Assembly: GCF_019219825.1 (NCBI RefSeq)
Contig: NZ_JAHUXH010000013.1
Location: 1 to 64,000 of the forward strand
Direction: 5' to 3'
Source: Streptomyces sp. TRM70350
GTDB lineage: Bacteria; Actinomycetota; Actinomycetes; Streptomycetales; Streptomycetaceae
DNA: 64,000 nt
Part shown: piece after piece, positions 23,155 through 30,429 of the stretch
How the letters are laid out: the number at the start of each line of letters is the position of its first letter
Position numbering within the stretch: position 1 is the first letter of the stretch
Notes under the pieces: model-generated
Told to the model about the DNA's origin: nothing
The model's input: the letters and a program-made list of their open reading frames with translations, nothing else
The model's database searches: none
Made by a program: the position numbers and the translations under genes

Positions 23155-24161
23155 GCAAGCCGGTCAAGGCGGCGGTCTTCGGCGCCGGTTCGTGGGGCAC
23201 GGCCTTCGGCATGGTGCTCGCCGACGCGGGGTGCGAGGTCACCCTGTGGGCGCGTCGCGCGGAGGTCGCCGGGGCCATCAACTCCGGCCGGACCAACCCC
23301 GACTACCTCCCGGGCTTCGAGCTCCCCGAGAACCTGCGCGCCACCACCGACGCCGCCGAGGCGGCCGCCGGGGCCGACTTCACGGTCCTGTCCATCCCCT
23401 CGCAGACCCTGCGCGGCAACCTCGCGGACTGGGCGCCGCTGCTGGCCCCCGACACCGTCCTGGTCTCGCTGATGAAGGGCGTCGAACTCGGCTCCGCCAT
23501 GCGGATGAGCGAGGTCGTCACGGACGTCGCCAAGGTCCCCGCGGAGCGGGTCGCCGTCGTCACCGGACCCAACCTCGCGCGCGAGATCGCCGCCCGCATG
23601 CCCGCCGCCGCCGTGGTCGCCTGCACCGACGAGGCGGTCGCCCAACGGCTCCAGGCCGCCTGCCACACCCCGTACTTCCGCCCGTACACCAACACCGACG
23701 TGGTCGGCTGCGAACTCGGCGGCGCGGTCAAGAACGTCATCGGGCTCGCCGTCGGCATCGCGGACGGCATGGGCCTCGGCGACAACGCCAAGGGCTCGCT
23801 CATCACCCGCGGCCTCGCCGAAACGACCCGGCTGGGCCTGGCGATGGGCGCCGACCCGCTGACCTTCTCCGGACTCGCGGGCCTGGGCGACCTGGTGGCC
23901 ACCTGCTCCTCGCCGCTCTCCCGCAACCACACCTTCGGCACCAACCTCGGCAAGGGCATGACCCTGCAGGAGACCATCGCGGTCACCAAGCAGACCGCCG
24001 AGGGCGTCAAGTCCTGTGAGTCGGTGCTGGATCTGGCCCGACGGCACGGCGTCGACATGCCGATCACGGAGACGGTGGTCGGCATCGTGCACGAGGGCAA
24101 GCCTCCGGTGGTCGCCCTCAAGGAGCTGATGTCGCGCAGCGCGAAGCCGGAACGACGCTGA
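23151..24161 (+). CDS. gpsA: Glycerol-3-phosphate dehydrogenase [NAD(P)+]
   Basis: A 336-residue soluble enzyme that reduces dihydroxyacetone phosphate to sn-glycerol-3-phosphate, the backbone for phospholipids made by the adjacent acyltransferase. The N-terminal dinucleotide fold has VFGAGSWGTAFGMVLAD near residues 8-24. Further signatures are GPNLAREIAARMPAAAV, LGGAVKNVIGLAVGIADGMG near 191-210 (with the catalytic lysine), and GLAGLGDLVATC. The GTG start overlaps the upstream stop. Complete and typical in length. Confidence 0.97.
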   Translation: MSKPVKAAVFGAGSWGTAFGMVLADAGCEVTLWARRAEVAGAINSGRTNPDYLPGFELPENLRATTDAAEAAAGADFTVLSIPSQTLRGNLADWAPLLAPDTVLVSLMKGVELGSAMRMSEVVTDVAKVPAERVAVVTGPNLAREIAARMPAAAVVACTDEAVAQRLQAACHTPYFRPYTNTDVVGCELGGAVKNVIGLAVGIADGMGLGDNAKGSLITRGLAETTRLGLAMGADPLTFSGLAGLGDLVATCSSPLSRNHTFGTNLGKGMTLQETIAVTKQTAEGVKSCESVLDLARRHGVDMPITETVVGIVHEGKPPVVALKELMSRSAKPERR

Positions 24162-24220
24162 GCGACGCGGCCGTACGGACGCTGTCTCCGGCCCCTACCA
24201 ACGGGTACTCTCATCGCGAT

Positions 24221-25378
24221 ATGAGCACCGAGAACCTCCCCCAGAGCCCCGAGCAGCCGTCCCGCAAGCCGCGTGTGGCCGTCGTGTTCGGCGGGCGCAG
24301 CTCCGAACACGGGATCTCCGTGGTCACCGCCGGCGCCGTACTGCGGGCCATCGACCGGACCAAGTACGAGGTCCTGCCGATCGGCATCACCCAGGACGGC
24401 CGGTGGGCGCTCACCGCCGACGAGCCGGAGCGGATGGCGATCACCGACCGCCGTACGCCCAATGTCGAGGACCTCACCGACTCGGGCGAGGGCGGCGTCG
24501 TGCTCCCCGTCGACCCCGCCAACCGCGAAGTCGTCTACAGCGAGCCGGGTTCCGTGCCCAAGGCCCTGGGCGAGGTCGACGTGGTCTTCCCGGTGCTGCA
24601 CGGCCCGTACGGCGAGGACGGCACCCTCCAGGGCCTCCTGGAGCTCTCCGGCGTCCCCTACGTGGGGTCCGGCGTGCTCTCCTCGGCCGTCGGCCAGGAC
24701 AAGGAGTACATGAAGCGGGTGTTCGCCTCGTTCGGACTGCGGGTGGGCCCGTACCTGGTGATCCGGCCGCGCGAGTGGCAGCGGGACGAGTCGGCCGCCC
24801 GCAAGAAGATCGTCGACTTCGCCGGTGAGCACGGCTGGCCGCTGTTCGTGAAGCCCGCGCGCGCGGGTTCGTCGATCGGCATCACCAAGGTCGACGACCT
24901 GTCCGGCCTCGGCGAGGCGATCGCCGAGGCCCAGCGCCACGACCCGAAGATCATCGTCGAGGCAGCGGTGCGCGGCCGCGAGATCGAGTGCGGCGTCCTG
25001 GAGTTCGAGGACGGCCCCCGGGCCTCCGTCCCCGCGGAGATCCCACCGCCGGACACGCACGCGTACTACGACTTCGAGGCGAAGTACATCGACTCGACGC
25101 CCGGCGTCGTCCCGGCCCCGCTGACGCCGGAGCAGACCGCCGAGGTGCAGCGACTCGCCGTGGCGGCCTTCGAGGCGGCGTCCTGCGAGGGCCTGGTCCG
25201 CGCGGACTTCTTCCTCACCGAGGCGGGCGAGTTCGTGATCAACGAGATCAACACGATGCCCGGTTTCACGCCGATCTCGATGTATCCGCAGATGTGGCAG
25301 GCGAGCGGAGTGACATACGCGGAGCTGGTGGACCGCCTGATCCAGGCGGCACTTCACCGCCCGACCGGACTGCGCTGA
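24221..25378 (+). CDS. ddl: D-alanine--D-alanine ligase
   Basis: A 385-residue ATP-grasp ligase that makes D-Ala-D-Ala for peptidoglycan. Visible motifs are VVFGGRSSEHGISVVTAGAV at the N-terminus, LHGPYGEDGTLQGLLELSG near 127-145, FVKPARAGSSIGI in the ATP-grasp lid near 208-220, and the metal and substrate loop INEINTMPGFT near 343-353. The ATG at 24221 has no obvious Shine-Dalgarno. It follows gpsA by 59 bases. Nothing suggests a vancomycin-type D-Ala-D-Lac variant, though specificity cannot be settled by eye. Confidence 0.97.
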   Translation: MSTENLPQSPEQPSRKPRVAVVFGGRSSEHGISVVTAGAVLRAIDRTKYEVLPIGITQDGRWALTADEPERMAITDRRTPNVEDLTDSGEGGVVLPVDPANREVVYSEPGSVPKALGEVDVVFPVLHGPYGEDGTLQGLLELSGVPYVGSGVLSSAVGQDKEYMKRVFASFGLRVGPYLVIRPREWQRDESAARKKIVDFAGEHGWPLFVKPARAGSSIGITKVDDLSGLGEAIAEAQRHDPKIIVEAAVRGREIECGVLEFEDGPRASVPAEIPPPDTHAYYDFEAKYIDSTPGVVPAPLTPEQTAEVQRLAVAAFEAASCEGLVRADFFLTEAGEFVINEINTMPGFTPISMYPQMWQASGVTYAELVDRLIQAALHRPTGLR

Positions 25379-25396
25379 CCTGGGGCCCCACGGCGA

Positions 25397-25897
25397 TCAG
25401 TCGGCGATCCCCGCAGGAATCGCCGACTTCACAGCCGACGCCACATCGACGAGCACCGCCGCGCTGTCGCGCCCCTCCGGCACGCTCACCTCGACATAGG
25501 CCTTACGGTTCGCGCTGGTGAACCGGTACCCGCCGCCGTCCCGCTCCTCCTGCAGCCAGTCGACGCCGTTCACGCCCCCGGCCACGGCGTCGGGATCGCG
25601 GCCCTCGGCCACCTTCGGGTCGATCATCTTCGGCGGCCGCTCCACCCCGCACCGCAGTATGATCACCGGGCTTCCCCAACCCGCCGTGAGCACGGACTCG
25701 GGCTCGGGGTCGTTCCGGCTCAGGCCGTCCACCGTGCGGGGCAGCGCCTTGTCCAGGTTCCGGCACAGCTTCGTGACCGCCGGAGACGGACTGGGAACCG
25801 CGACGCTCGCGCTGTCGTCTGCTGAGGAGCAGCCCGCGACAGCGATCAGCAGGGCGAACGCGGGCAGACCGATGAGCCGGTGACGGAGAAACTTCAC
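25397..25897 (-). CDS. DUF3515 lipoprotein
   Basis: A 166-residue predicted lipoprotein. The N-terminus is basic (MKFLRHRL), followed by a hydrophobic stretch and lipobox VAGC with the lipidated cysteine near residue 23. A Ser/Ala/Pro spacer leads into a DUF3515 domain containing CRNLDKALPRTV, WGSPVIILRCGV and GVNGVDWLQEER. It should be exported and anchored to the outer face of the membrane; function is unknown. The GTG start has only a weak ribosome site. A hairpin at 25400-25427 overlaps its 3' end and may stop ddl transcription. Confidence 0.85.
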   Translation of the reverse strand: MKFLRHRLIGLPAFALLIAVAGCSSADDSASVAVPSPSPAVTKLCRNLDKALPRTVDGLSRNDPEPESVLTAGWGSPVIILRCGVERPPKMIDPKVAEGRDPDAVAGGVNGVDWLQEERDGGGYRFTSANRKAYVEVSVPEGRDSAAVLVDVASAVKSAIPAGIAD

Positions 25898-25917
25898 CGG
25901 CCAAGGGTAGACGGGGA

Positions 25918-26151
25918 CTACAGATGGACGACCGGGCAGGTCAGAGTGCGGGTGATGCCGTCCACTTGCTGGACCTTCGCGACCACCATGCGTCCCAGGT
26001 CGTCGACGGTGTCGGCCTGGGCGCGCACGATGACGTCGTACGGTCCTGTCACGTCCTCGGCCTGGATCACCCCAGGGATCTTGCTGATCGTCTCGGCGAC
26101 GGTCGACGCCTTGCCGACCTCAGTCTGGATCAGGATGTACGCCTGTACCAC
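25918..26151 (-). CDS. Lrp/AsnC ligand-binding domain protein
   Basis: A 77-residue protein consisting only of the Lrp/AsnC RAM effector domain: VQAYILIQTEVGKASTVAET, IPGVIQAEDVTGPYDVIVRA, and a C-terminal ITRTLTCPVVHL. No DNA-binding helix-turn-helix is present, so it is a stand-alone amino-acid-binding module that may assemble with full-length Lrp proteins. The GTG at 26151 has GGAGG four bases upstream. Long upstream extension of this frame is antisense to thiL and rejected. Confidence 0.88.
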   Translation of the reverse strand: MVQAYILIQTEVGKASTVAETISKIPGVIQAEDVTGPYDVIVRAQADTVDDLGRMVVAKVQQVDGITRTLTCPVVHL

Positions 26152-26376
26152 GGAACCTCCAGGGCGGCCACGAGGATCATGTGGGGAAAAGGAACGCCAC
26201 GGTATCGCGTCGCCGCTCGCCGCGGGGAGACCTGCGGTAGCCGGGGCACGCGTGCCGGGGTGCAGGCACGACGGATGTTGACGGAGGGGGGACCGGTTGC
26301 CGGTCACTTCGACCGTATCGAGGACACTGATGACCCGCGACCGGGCACGCACAGGGACAGAAGGGGCGTAAGGGCA

Positions 26377-27345
26377 ATGAAGGGCACTGTTGGTGAGCTC
26401 GGGGAGTTCGGGCTCATCAGGGAGCTCACCTCCCGTCTCACCACCACCCCGGCGGTGCGGGTCGGCCCCGGCGACGACGCCGCGGTGGTCGCCGCGCCCG
26501 ACCGCCGGGTCGTGGCCAGCACCGACATCCTGCTGGAGGGGCGGCACTTCCGCCGGGACTGGTCCACGGCGTACGACGTCGGGCGCAAGGCGGCCGCGCA
26601 GAACCTCGCGGACATCGCCGCCATGGGCGCCGTACCGACCGCCCTGCTGCTCGGCCTGGTCGTACCGGCCGAACTCCCGGTCACCTGGCCGACCGAGCTG
26701 ATGGACGGGCTGCGCGACGAGTGCCAGGTGGCGGGCGCGTCCGTGGTCGGCGGCGATGTCGTACGAGGGGACACCATCACGGTGTCCATCACCGCACTCG
26801 GCGATCTGCGCAACCAGGAGCCCGTGACGCGGGCCGGCGCGCAGCCCGGTGACCTCGTCGCGGTGACCGGCTGGCTGGGCTGGTCGGCGGCCGGGTACGC
26901 GGTGCTCTCCCGCGGGTTCCGCTCGCCGCGCGCCTTCGTCGAGGCCCACCGGCGCCCGGAGCCGCCGTACCACGCGGGTCCTGCGGCGGCCGCGCTGGGC
27001 GCGACGGCGATGTGCGACGTGAGCGACGGGCTGATCGCCGACCTCGGGCACATCGCGGAGGCCAGCAAGGTCCGTATCGATGTCCGTTCCGGCGCCATCG
27101 ACATCCCCTCGCAGATGCACGACATCGGGCAGACGGTGGGCGTCGACCCCCTCCAGTGGGTGCTGACCGGGGGAGAGGACCACGCGATCGTGGCGACCTT
27201 CCCGCCGGACGTGAAGCTGCCCGCCCGCTGGAAGGTGATCGGTGAGGTGCTCAACCCGTCGGCGCTGCCCCAGGTGACCGTCGACGGGGCCCCCTGGGTC
27301 ACCAAGGGCGGCTGGGACCACTTCGGCGGGGAGATCGAGTCATGA
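26377..27345 (+). CDS. thiL: Thiamine-monophosphate kinase
   Basis: A 322-residue enzyme that phosphorylates thiamine monophosphate to thiamine pyrophosphate. Signatures are LGEFGLIREL at the N-terminus, VGPGDDAAVV near residue 29-38, STDILLEGRHF, RKAAAQNLADIAAMGA near 69-84, and DVSDGLIADLGHIAE near 213-227. ATG at 26377 with purine-rich sequence about ten bases upstream. It overlaps thiD by four bases (ATGA), so the last phosphorylation steps of thiamine synthesis are coupled. No TPP riboswitch was recognised upstream. Confidence 0.96.
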   Translation: MKGTVGELGEFGLIRELTSRLTTTPAVRVGPGDDAAVVAAPDRRVVASTDILLEGRHFRRDWSTAYDVGRKAAAQNLADIAAMGAVPTALLLGLVVPAELPVTWPTELMDGLRDECQVAGASVVGGDVVRGDTITVSITALGDLRNQEPVTRAGAQPGDLVAVTGWLGWSAAGYAVLSRGFRSPRAFVEAHRRPEPPYHAGPAAAALGATAMCDVSDGLIADLGHIAEASKVRIDVRSGAIDIPSQMHDIGQTVGVDPLQWVLTGGEDHAIVATFPPDVKLPARWKVIGEVLNPSALPQVTVDGAPWVTKGGWDHFGGEIES

Positions 27346-28133
27346 GCGCGCCGCCCCGGGTGCTGACGGTCGCGGGCTCCGACTCCGGTGGGGGCGCCGG
27401 CGTCCAGGCCGACCTGAAGACGATGCTCGCGCTCGGTGTGCACGGCATGAGCGTGATCACTGCGGTGACCGCGCAGAACTCCCTCGGCGTGCAGGGCGCC
27501 TGGGAGCTTCCGGTGGAGGCGGTGCGGGCCCAGTACCGCAGTGTCGTCGACGACATCGGCGTCCAGGCGATCAAGACGGGGATGCTCGCGTCGGCCGAAC
27601 TCGTCGAGGTGGTGGCCGAGTTGATCGGGGGCACGGACGCGCCCGCCGTGGTCGACCCGGTGGGGGTCTCCAAGCACGGGGATGCGCTGCTCGCGGCCTC
27701 CGCGCTCGATTCGGTGCGGACGAGGCTGCTGCCGGTCGCGACCGTGGCGACGCCGAATCTGGACGAGGTGGCGCAACTGACGGGCGTGCATGTCGAGTCC
27801 GAGGAGCAGTTGCGGGGGGCCGCGGCGGCGGTACTGGCGTATGGGCCGCGATGGGTGCTGATCAAGGGCGGGCACCTGCCCGGGGATGCCGTGGACCTGC
27901 TCACCGACGGTTCCCAGGAGCACTGGCTGCGGGCGCCTCGGCATGACAACCGGCACACCCATGGCACGGGCTGCACGCTCGCCTCCGCGATCGCTTCAGG
28001 GCTCGCGAAGGGACTGGCTGTGCCGGAGGCGGTGGCGGCGGCGAAGGAGTATGTCACCGGGGCGATCAAGGCGGGGTTCGCGCTCGGCGGGGGGATCGGG
28101 CCGGTGGATCACGGGTGGCGGTTCCGCAGCTGA
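27342..28133 (+). CDS. thiD: Hydroxymethylpyrimidine (phosphate) kinase
   Basis: A 263-residue ribokinase-fold enzyme phosphorylating the pyrimidine precursor HMP and HMP-P. Visible are VLTVAGSDSGGGAGVQADLK near residues 7-26, TAVTAQNSLGVQG, DIGVQAIKTGMLAS, and the C-terminal anion-hole motif HTHGTGCTLASAIASGLAKG near 205-224. The start codon lies inside the end of thiL. A bidirectional hairpin follows. Full family length. Confidence 0.96.
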   Translation: MSAPPRVLTVAGSDSGGGAGVQADLKTMLALGVHGMSVITAVTAQNSLGVQGAWELPVEAVRAQYRSVVDDIGVQAIKTGMLASAELVEVVAELIGGTDAPAVVDPVGVSKHGDALLAASALDSVRTRLLPVATVATPNLDEVAQLTGVHVESEEQLRGAAAAVLAYGPRWVLIKGGHLPGDAVDLLTDGSQEHWLRAPRHDNRHTHGTGCTLASAIASGLAKGLAVPEAVAAAKEYVTGAIKAGFALGGGIGPVDHGWRFRS

Positions 28134-28149
28134 CGTCCCGGGTGCAGCA

Positions 28150-28182
28150 AAAAGCCGGTCCACCCGAGGTGGACCGGCTTTT
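28150..28182. terminator. Bidirectional terminator between thiD and rpmB
   Basis: Fifteen-base arms beginning AAAAGCCGG and ending CCGGCTTTT around loop CGA. The A- and T-tracts make it functional on both strands between the convergent genes. Confidence 0.92.
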
Positions 28183-28213
28183 CGCAGCGAACCAGCAGTG
28201 GCCGCGCTGTGCG

Positions 28214-28399
28214 TCAGCGCGAGACCTTGCCGGCCTTGATGCACGAGGTGCAAGCGTTCACGCGCTTCGGCGTCCCGCCGACCACGGTACGCACACGCTG
28301 GATGTTCGGGTTCCAGCGGCGGGACGTACGGCGGTGCGAGTGCGAGATGTTGTTGCCGAAGCCCGGCCCCTTGCCGCAGACGTCGCAGTTGGCAGCCAC
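28214..28399 (-). CDS. rpmB: 50S ribosomal protein L28
   Basis: A 61-residue ribosomal protein of the zinc-binding type: cysteine pairs CDVC near residues 5-8 and CTSC near 50-53. The family signature GKGPGFGNNISHSHRRTSRR follows the first pair. The GTG start has GGAG six bases upstream. Actinomycetes often hold both zinc (C+) and zinc-free paralogues; this is the C+ type. Two long palindromes lie in its leader. Confidence 0.96.
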   Translation of the reverse strand: MAANCDVCGKGPGFGNNISHSHRRTSRRWNPNIQRVRTVVGGTPKRVNACTSCIKAGKVSR

Positions 28400-28433
28400 G
28401 GGTCACTCCAAAGACTTCAGATGCACTTACGGT

Positions 28434-28455
28434 TGATCCCGGCATGCCGGGATCA
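28434..28455. other. 22-bp perfect palindrome in the rpmB leader
   Basis: Arms TGATCCCGGCA and TGCCGGGATCA meet without a spacer, 35 bases upstream of the rpmB start. It could be a protein-binding operator; as RNA it would need a forced loop. Confidence 0.5.
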
Positions 28456-28510
28456 GGATCCCGGGCTCTTGCGAGCGATCCGAGATCTGAGTGGCGTTGC
28501 CAGGGGAATG

Positions 28511-28528
28511 GCCCGATCAGGATCGGGC
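28511..28528. other. 18-bp palindrome between rpmB and the DAK2 gene
   Basis: GCCCGATC and GATCGGGC flank AG. It shares the CCCGATC/GATCGGG theme with the palindrome at 28434-28455, so a common factor or RNA structure is possible. Confidence 0.45.
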
Positions 28529-28667
28529 AACCGGAGCAGCATACAACGGCTGCGCCCGTACAACGAAATTAGCATGGCTGCTCAGGGGCCCGCTCCCGCC
28601 CTCTTCCGGCGGGTACCGGCCCCGGGGCTACGCTGCGTCCGACGTCCAGCAGTCCTAGGAGGCGCAG

Positions 28668-30368
28668 GTGGCGCAGGTGCCGCAGACATTCTTCGATGCT
28701 CTCGCGGTGCGCACCTGGTGCGGTCTCGCGCTGGAGGCGCTCGGACGCGCGCGCGAGGAGATCGACGCGATCAACGTGTACCCGGTCGCGGACGGGGACA
28801 CCGGCACGAACCTGTATCTGACCGTCGAGTCGGCGGTGACCGCGGTCGAGGCGGTCTTCGCCGCCCACGAGGTCGAGGCGTCCGACCCCGGGCGTCCCTC
28901 GCTGGCCGAGGCCGCGCGGGCGATGGCCCACGGGGCGCTGATCGGGGCGCGGGGCAACTCCGGGACGATCCTCGCGCAGCTGCTGCGCGGCATGGCGCAG
29001 GTGCTCGCCGACGACGGTGACGGCGCTCACACCGACGGGCAGGGCCTGCGGCTCGCGCTGTGCCGGGCGGCCGACGCCGCCCGCCAGGCCGTGGCGCACC
29101 CCGTGGAGGGCACGGTCCTGTCGGTCGCCTCGGCCGCCGCCGACGCGGCCGGGGGAGCGGAGGGCGACTGCGGGACGGTCGCGCGGGCCGCCTACGAAGG
29201 GGCGCGGACGGCTCTCGCCGCGACGCCTGGGCAGCTGGCCGTCCTGGAGCGTGCCGGGGTGGTGGACGCCGGCGGGCGGGGGCTGGTGGCGGTGCTGGCG
29301 GCGCTGGTGGAGACGTTCACGGGGGAGGTGCCGGGTGCGGTGGCGGTGACGGCCGACGCCCGGCACGCGCGCGTGCGGTTGTCCGACGGCAGCCAGGGCG
29401 TCGCGGGCGCGGCCGAGTGCGTGGACGGCGCCCCCGAGGAGGGCGGTCCGGCGTACGAGGTGATCTACCTCCTGGAGGCCGACGACGACGCCGTGGCACG
29501 GCTGCGGGAGCGGCTGGACGCCCTCGGGGACTCACTCGTGGTGGTCGGCGGTGACGGGCTGTGGAACGTCCATGTGCACGTGGACGACGCGGGCGCCGCC
29601 GTGGAGGCGGGCGTCGAGGCCGGGCGGCCGTACCGGATCAGAATCACGCACTTCGGTGCCGGCGACGTGCACACGGTACGAGGAGAGGGGCGCCCCCGGG
29701 AACGCGTCCAGCGGGCCGTGGTGGCCGTCGTGCCCGGCGAGGGGCTGGCCGGGCTGTACGCCGAGGCGGGCGCCACGACCGTGCTCGCGCGTCCCGGGGA
29801 GCCACCCGCGAGCGGGGAACTCGTCGAGGCGCTGCGGCGGGCCCACGCGCGCGAGGTCGTGCTGCTGCCCAACGACCCCGAGCTGCGCCACACCGCCGCG
29901 GCGGCGGTGGAGCAGGTCCGTGCGGAGGGCGTCCGCGTGTCCCTGATCCCCACCCGCTCCGCGGTCCAGGGCATCGCTGCGCTCGCGGTGCACGAGCCGG
30001 AGCGCCGCTTCGACGAGGACGTGGTGTCCATGACCTCGGCGGCGGGCGCGACCCGCTACGGCGAGGTCGCCGTCGCCGAGCGCCAGGCCTGGACCATGGC
30101 CGGGATCTGCCAGGCAGGGGACGTCCTCGGGCTCATCGACGGGGACGTGGCGGTGATCGGGGCGGACGTCACGGCCACCGCCGAGACCGTGCTGGACCGG
30201 ATGCTCGCGGCCGGTGGGGAGCTGGTGACCCTGGTGCTCGGCGACGAGGCCCCGGAGTCCGTCGCCGAGCACCTCGAGGCGCGGGTGCGGGAGGCCTATC
30301 TCGCCGTCGACACGGTGGTGTACCGGGGTGGGCGGCAGGGGGCGTTGCTGCTGATCGGGGTGGAGTGA
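28668..30368 (+). CDS. DAK2-domain protein, FakA/YloV-like
   Basis: A 566-residue protein with an N-terminal DAK2 kinase domain (INVYPVADGDTGTNLYLTVE near residues 36-55, ALIGARGNSGTILAQLLRG near 90-108) and a C-terminal YloV-type domain (RMLAAGGELVTLVLGDEAPE). FakA proteins phosphorylate FakB-bound fatty acids for incorporation into phospholipid. Its place next to rpmB and near recG is shared with the Bacillus yloV region. No FakB gene is in the window. GTG start with GGAGG eight bases upstream. Fatty-acid kinase activity is inferred, not shown. Confidence 0.88.
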   Translation: MAQVPQTFFDALAVRTWCGLALEALGRAREEIDAINVYPVADGDTGTNLYLTVESAVTAVEAVFAAHEVEASDPGRPSLAEAARAMAHGALIGARGNSGTILAQLLRGMAQVLADDGDGAHTDGQGLRLALCRAADAARQAVAHPVEGTVLSVASAAADAAGGAEGDCGTVARAAYEGARTALAATPGQLAVLERAGVVDAGGRGLVAVLAALVETFTGEVPGAVAVTADARHARVRLSDGSQGVAGAAECVDGAPEEGGPAYEVIYLLEADDDAVARLRERLDALGDSLVVVGGDGLWNVHVHVDDAGAAVEAGVEAGRPYRIRITHFGAGDVHTVRGEGRPRERVQRAVVAVVPGEGLAGLYAEAGATTVLARPGEPPASGELVEALRRAHAREVVLLPNDPELRHTAAAAVEQVRAEGVRVSLIPTRSAVQGIAALAVHEPERRFDEDVVSMTSAAGATRYGEVAVAERQAWTMAGICQAGDVLGLIDGDVAVIGADVTATAETVLDRMLAAGGELVTLVLGDEAPESVAEHLEARVREAYLAVDTVVYRGGRQGALLLIGVE

Positions 30369-30384
30369 GCGGAACAGGGTTGTT

Positions 30385-30429
30385 GTTCAACGATCCTCGG
30401 GTGGAGCGCGCCGTCGTTCAACGATCCTC
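30385..30429. repeat. 14-bp direct repeat at the end of the TPR gene
   Basis: GTTCAACGATCCTC occurs at 30385-30398 and again at 30416-30429. The second copy contains the stop codon region of the minus-strand TPR gene; the first lies outside it, 16 bases after the DAK2 gene. Confidence 0.8.

Noticed and set aside
25982..26376. TPP riboswitch before thiL
   Set aside because: The conserved CTGAGA-type and ACCTGA-type core elements are not present upstream of the ATG at 26377.
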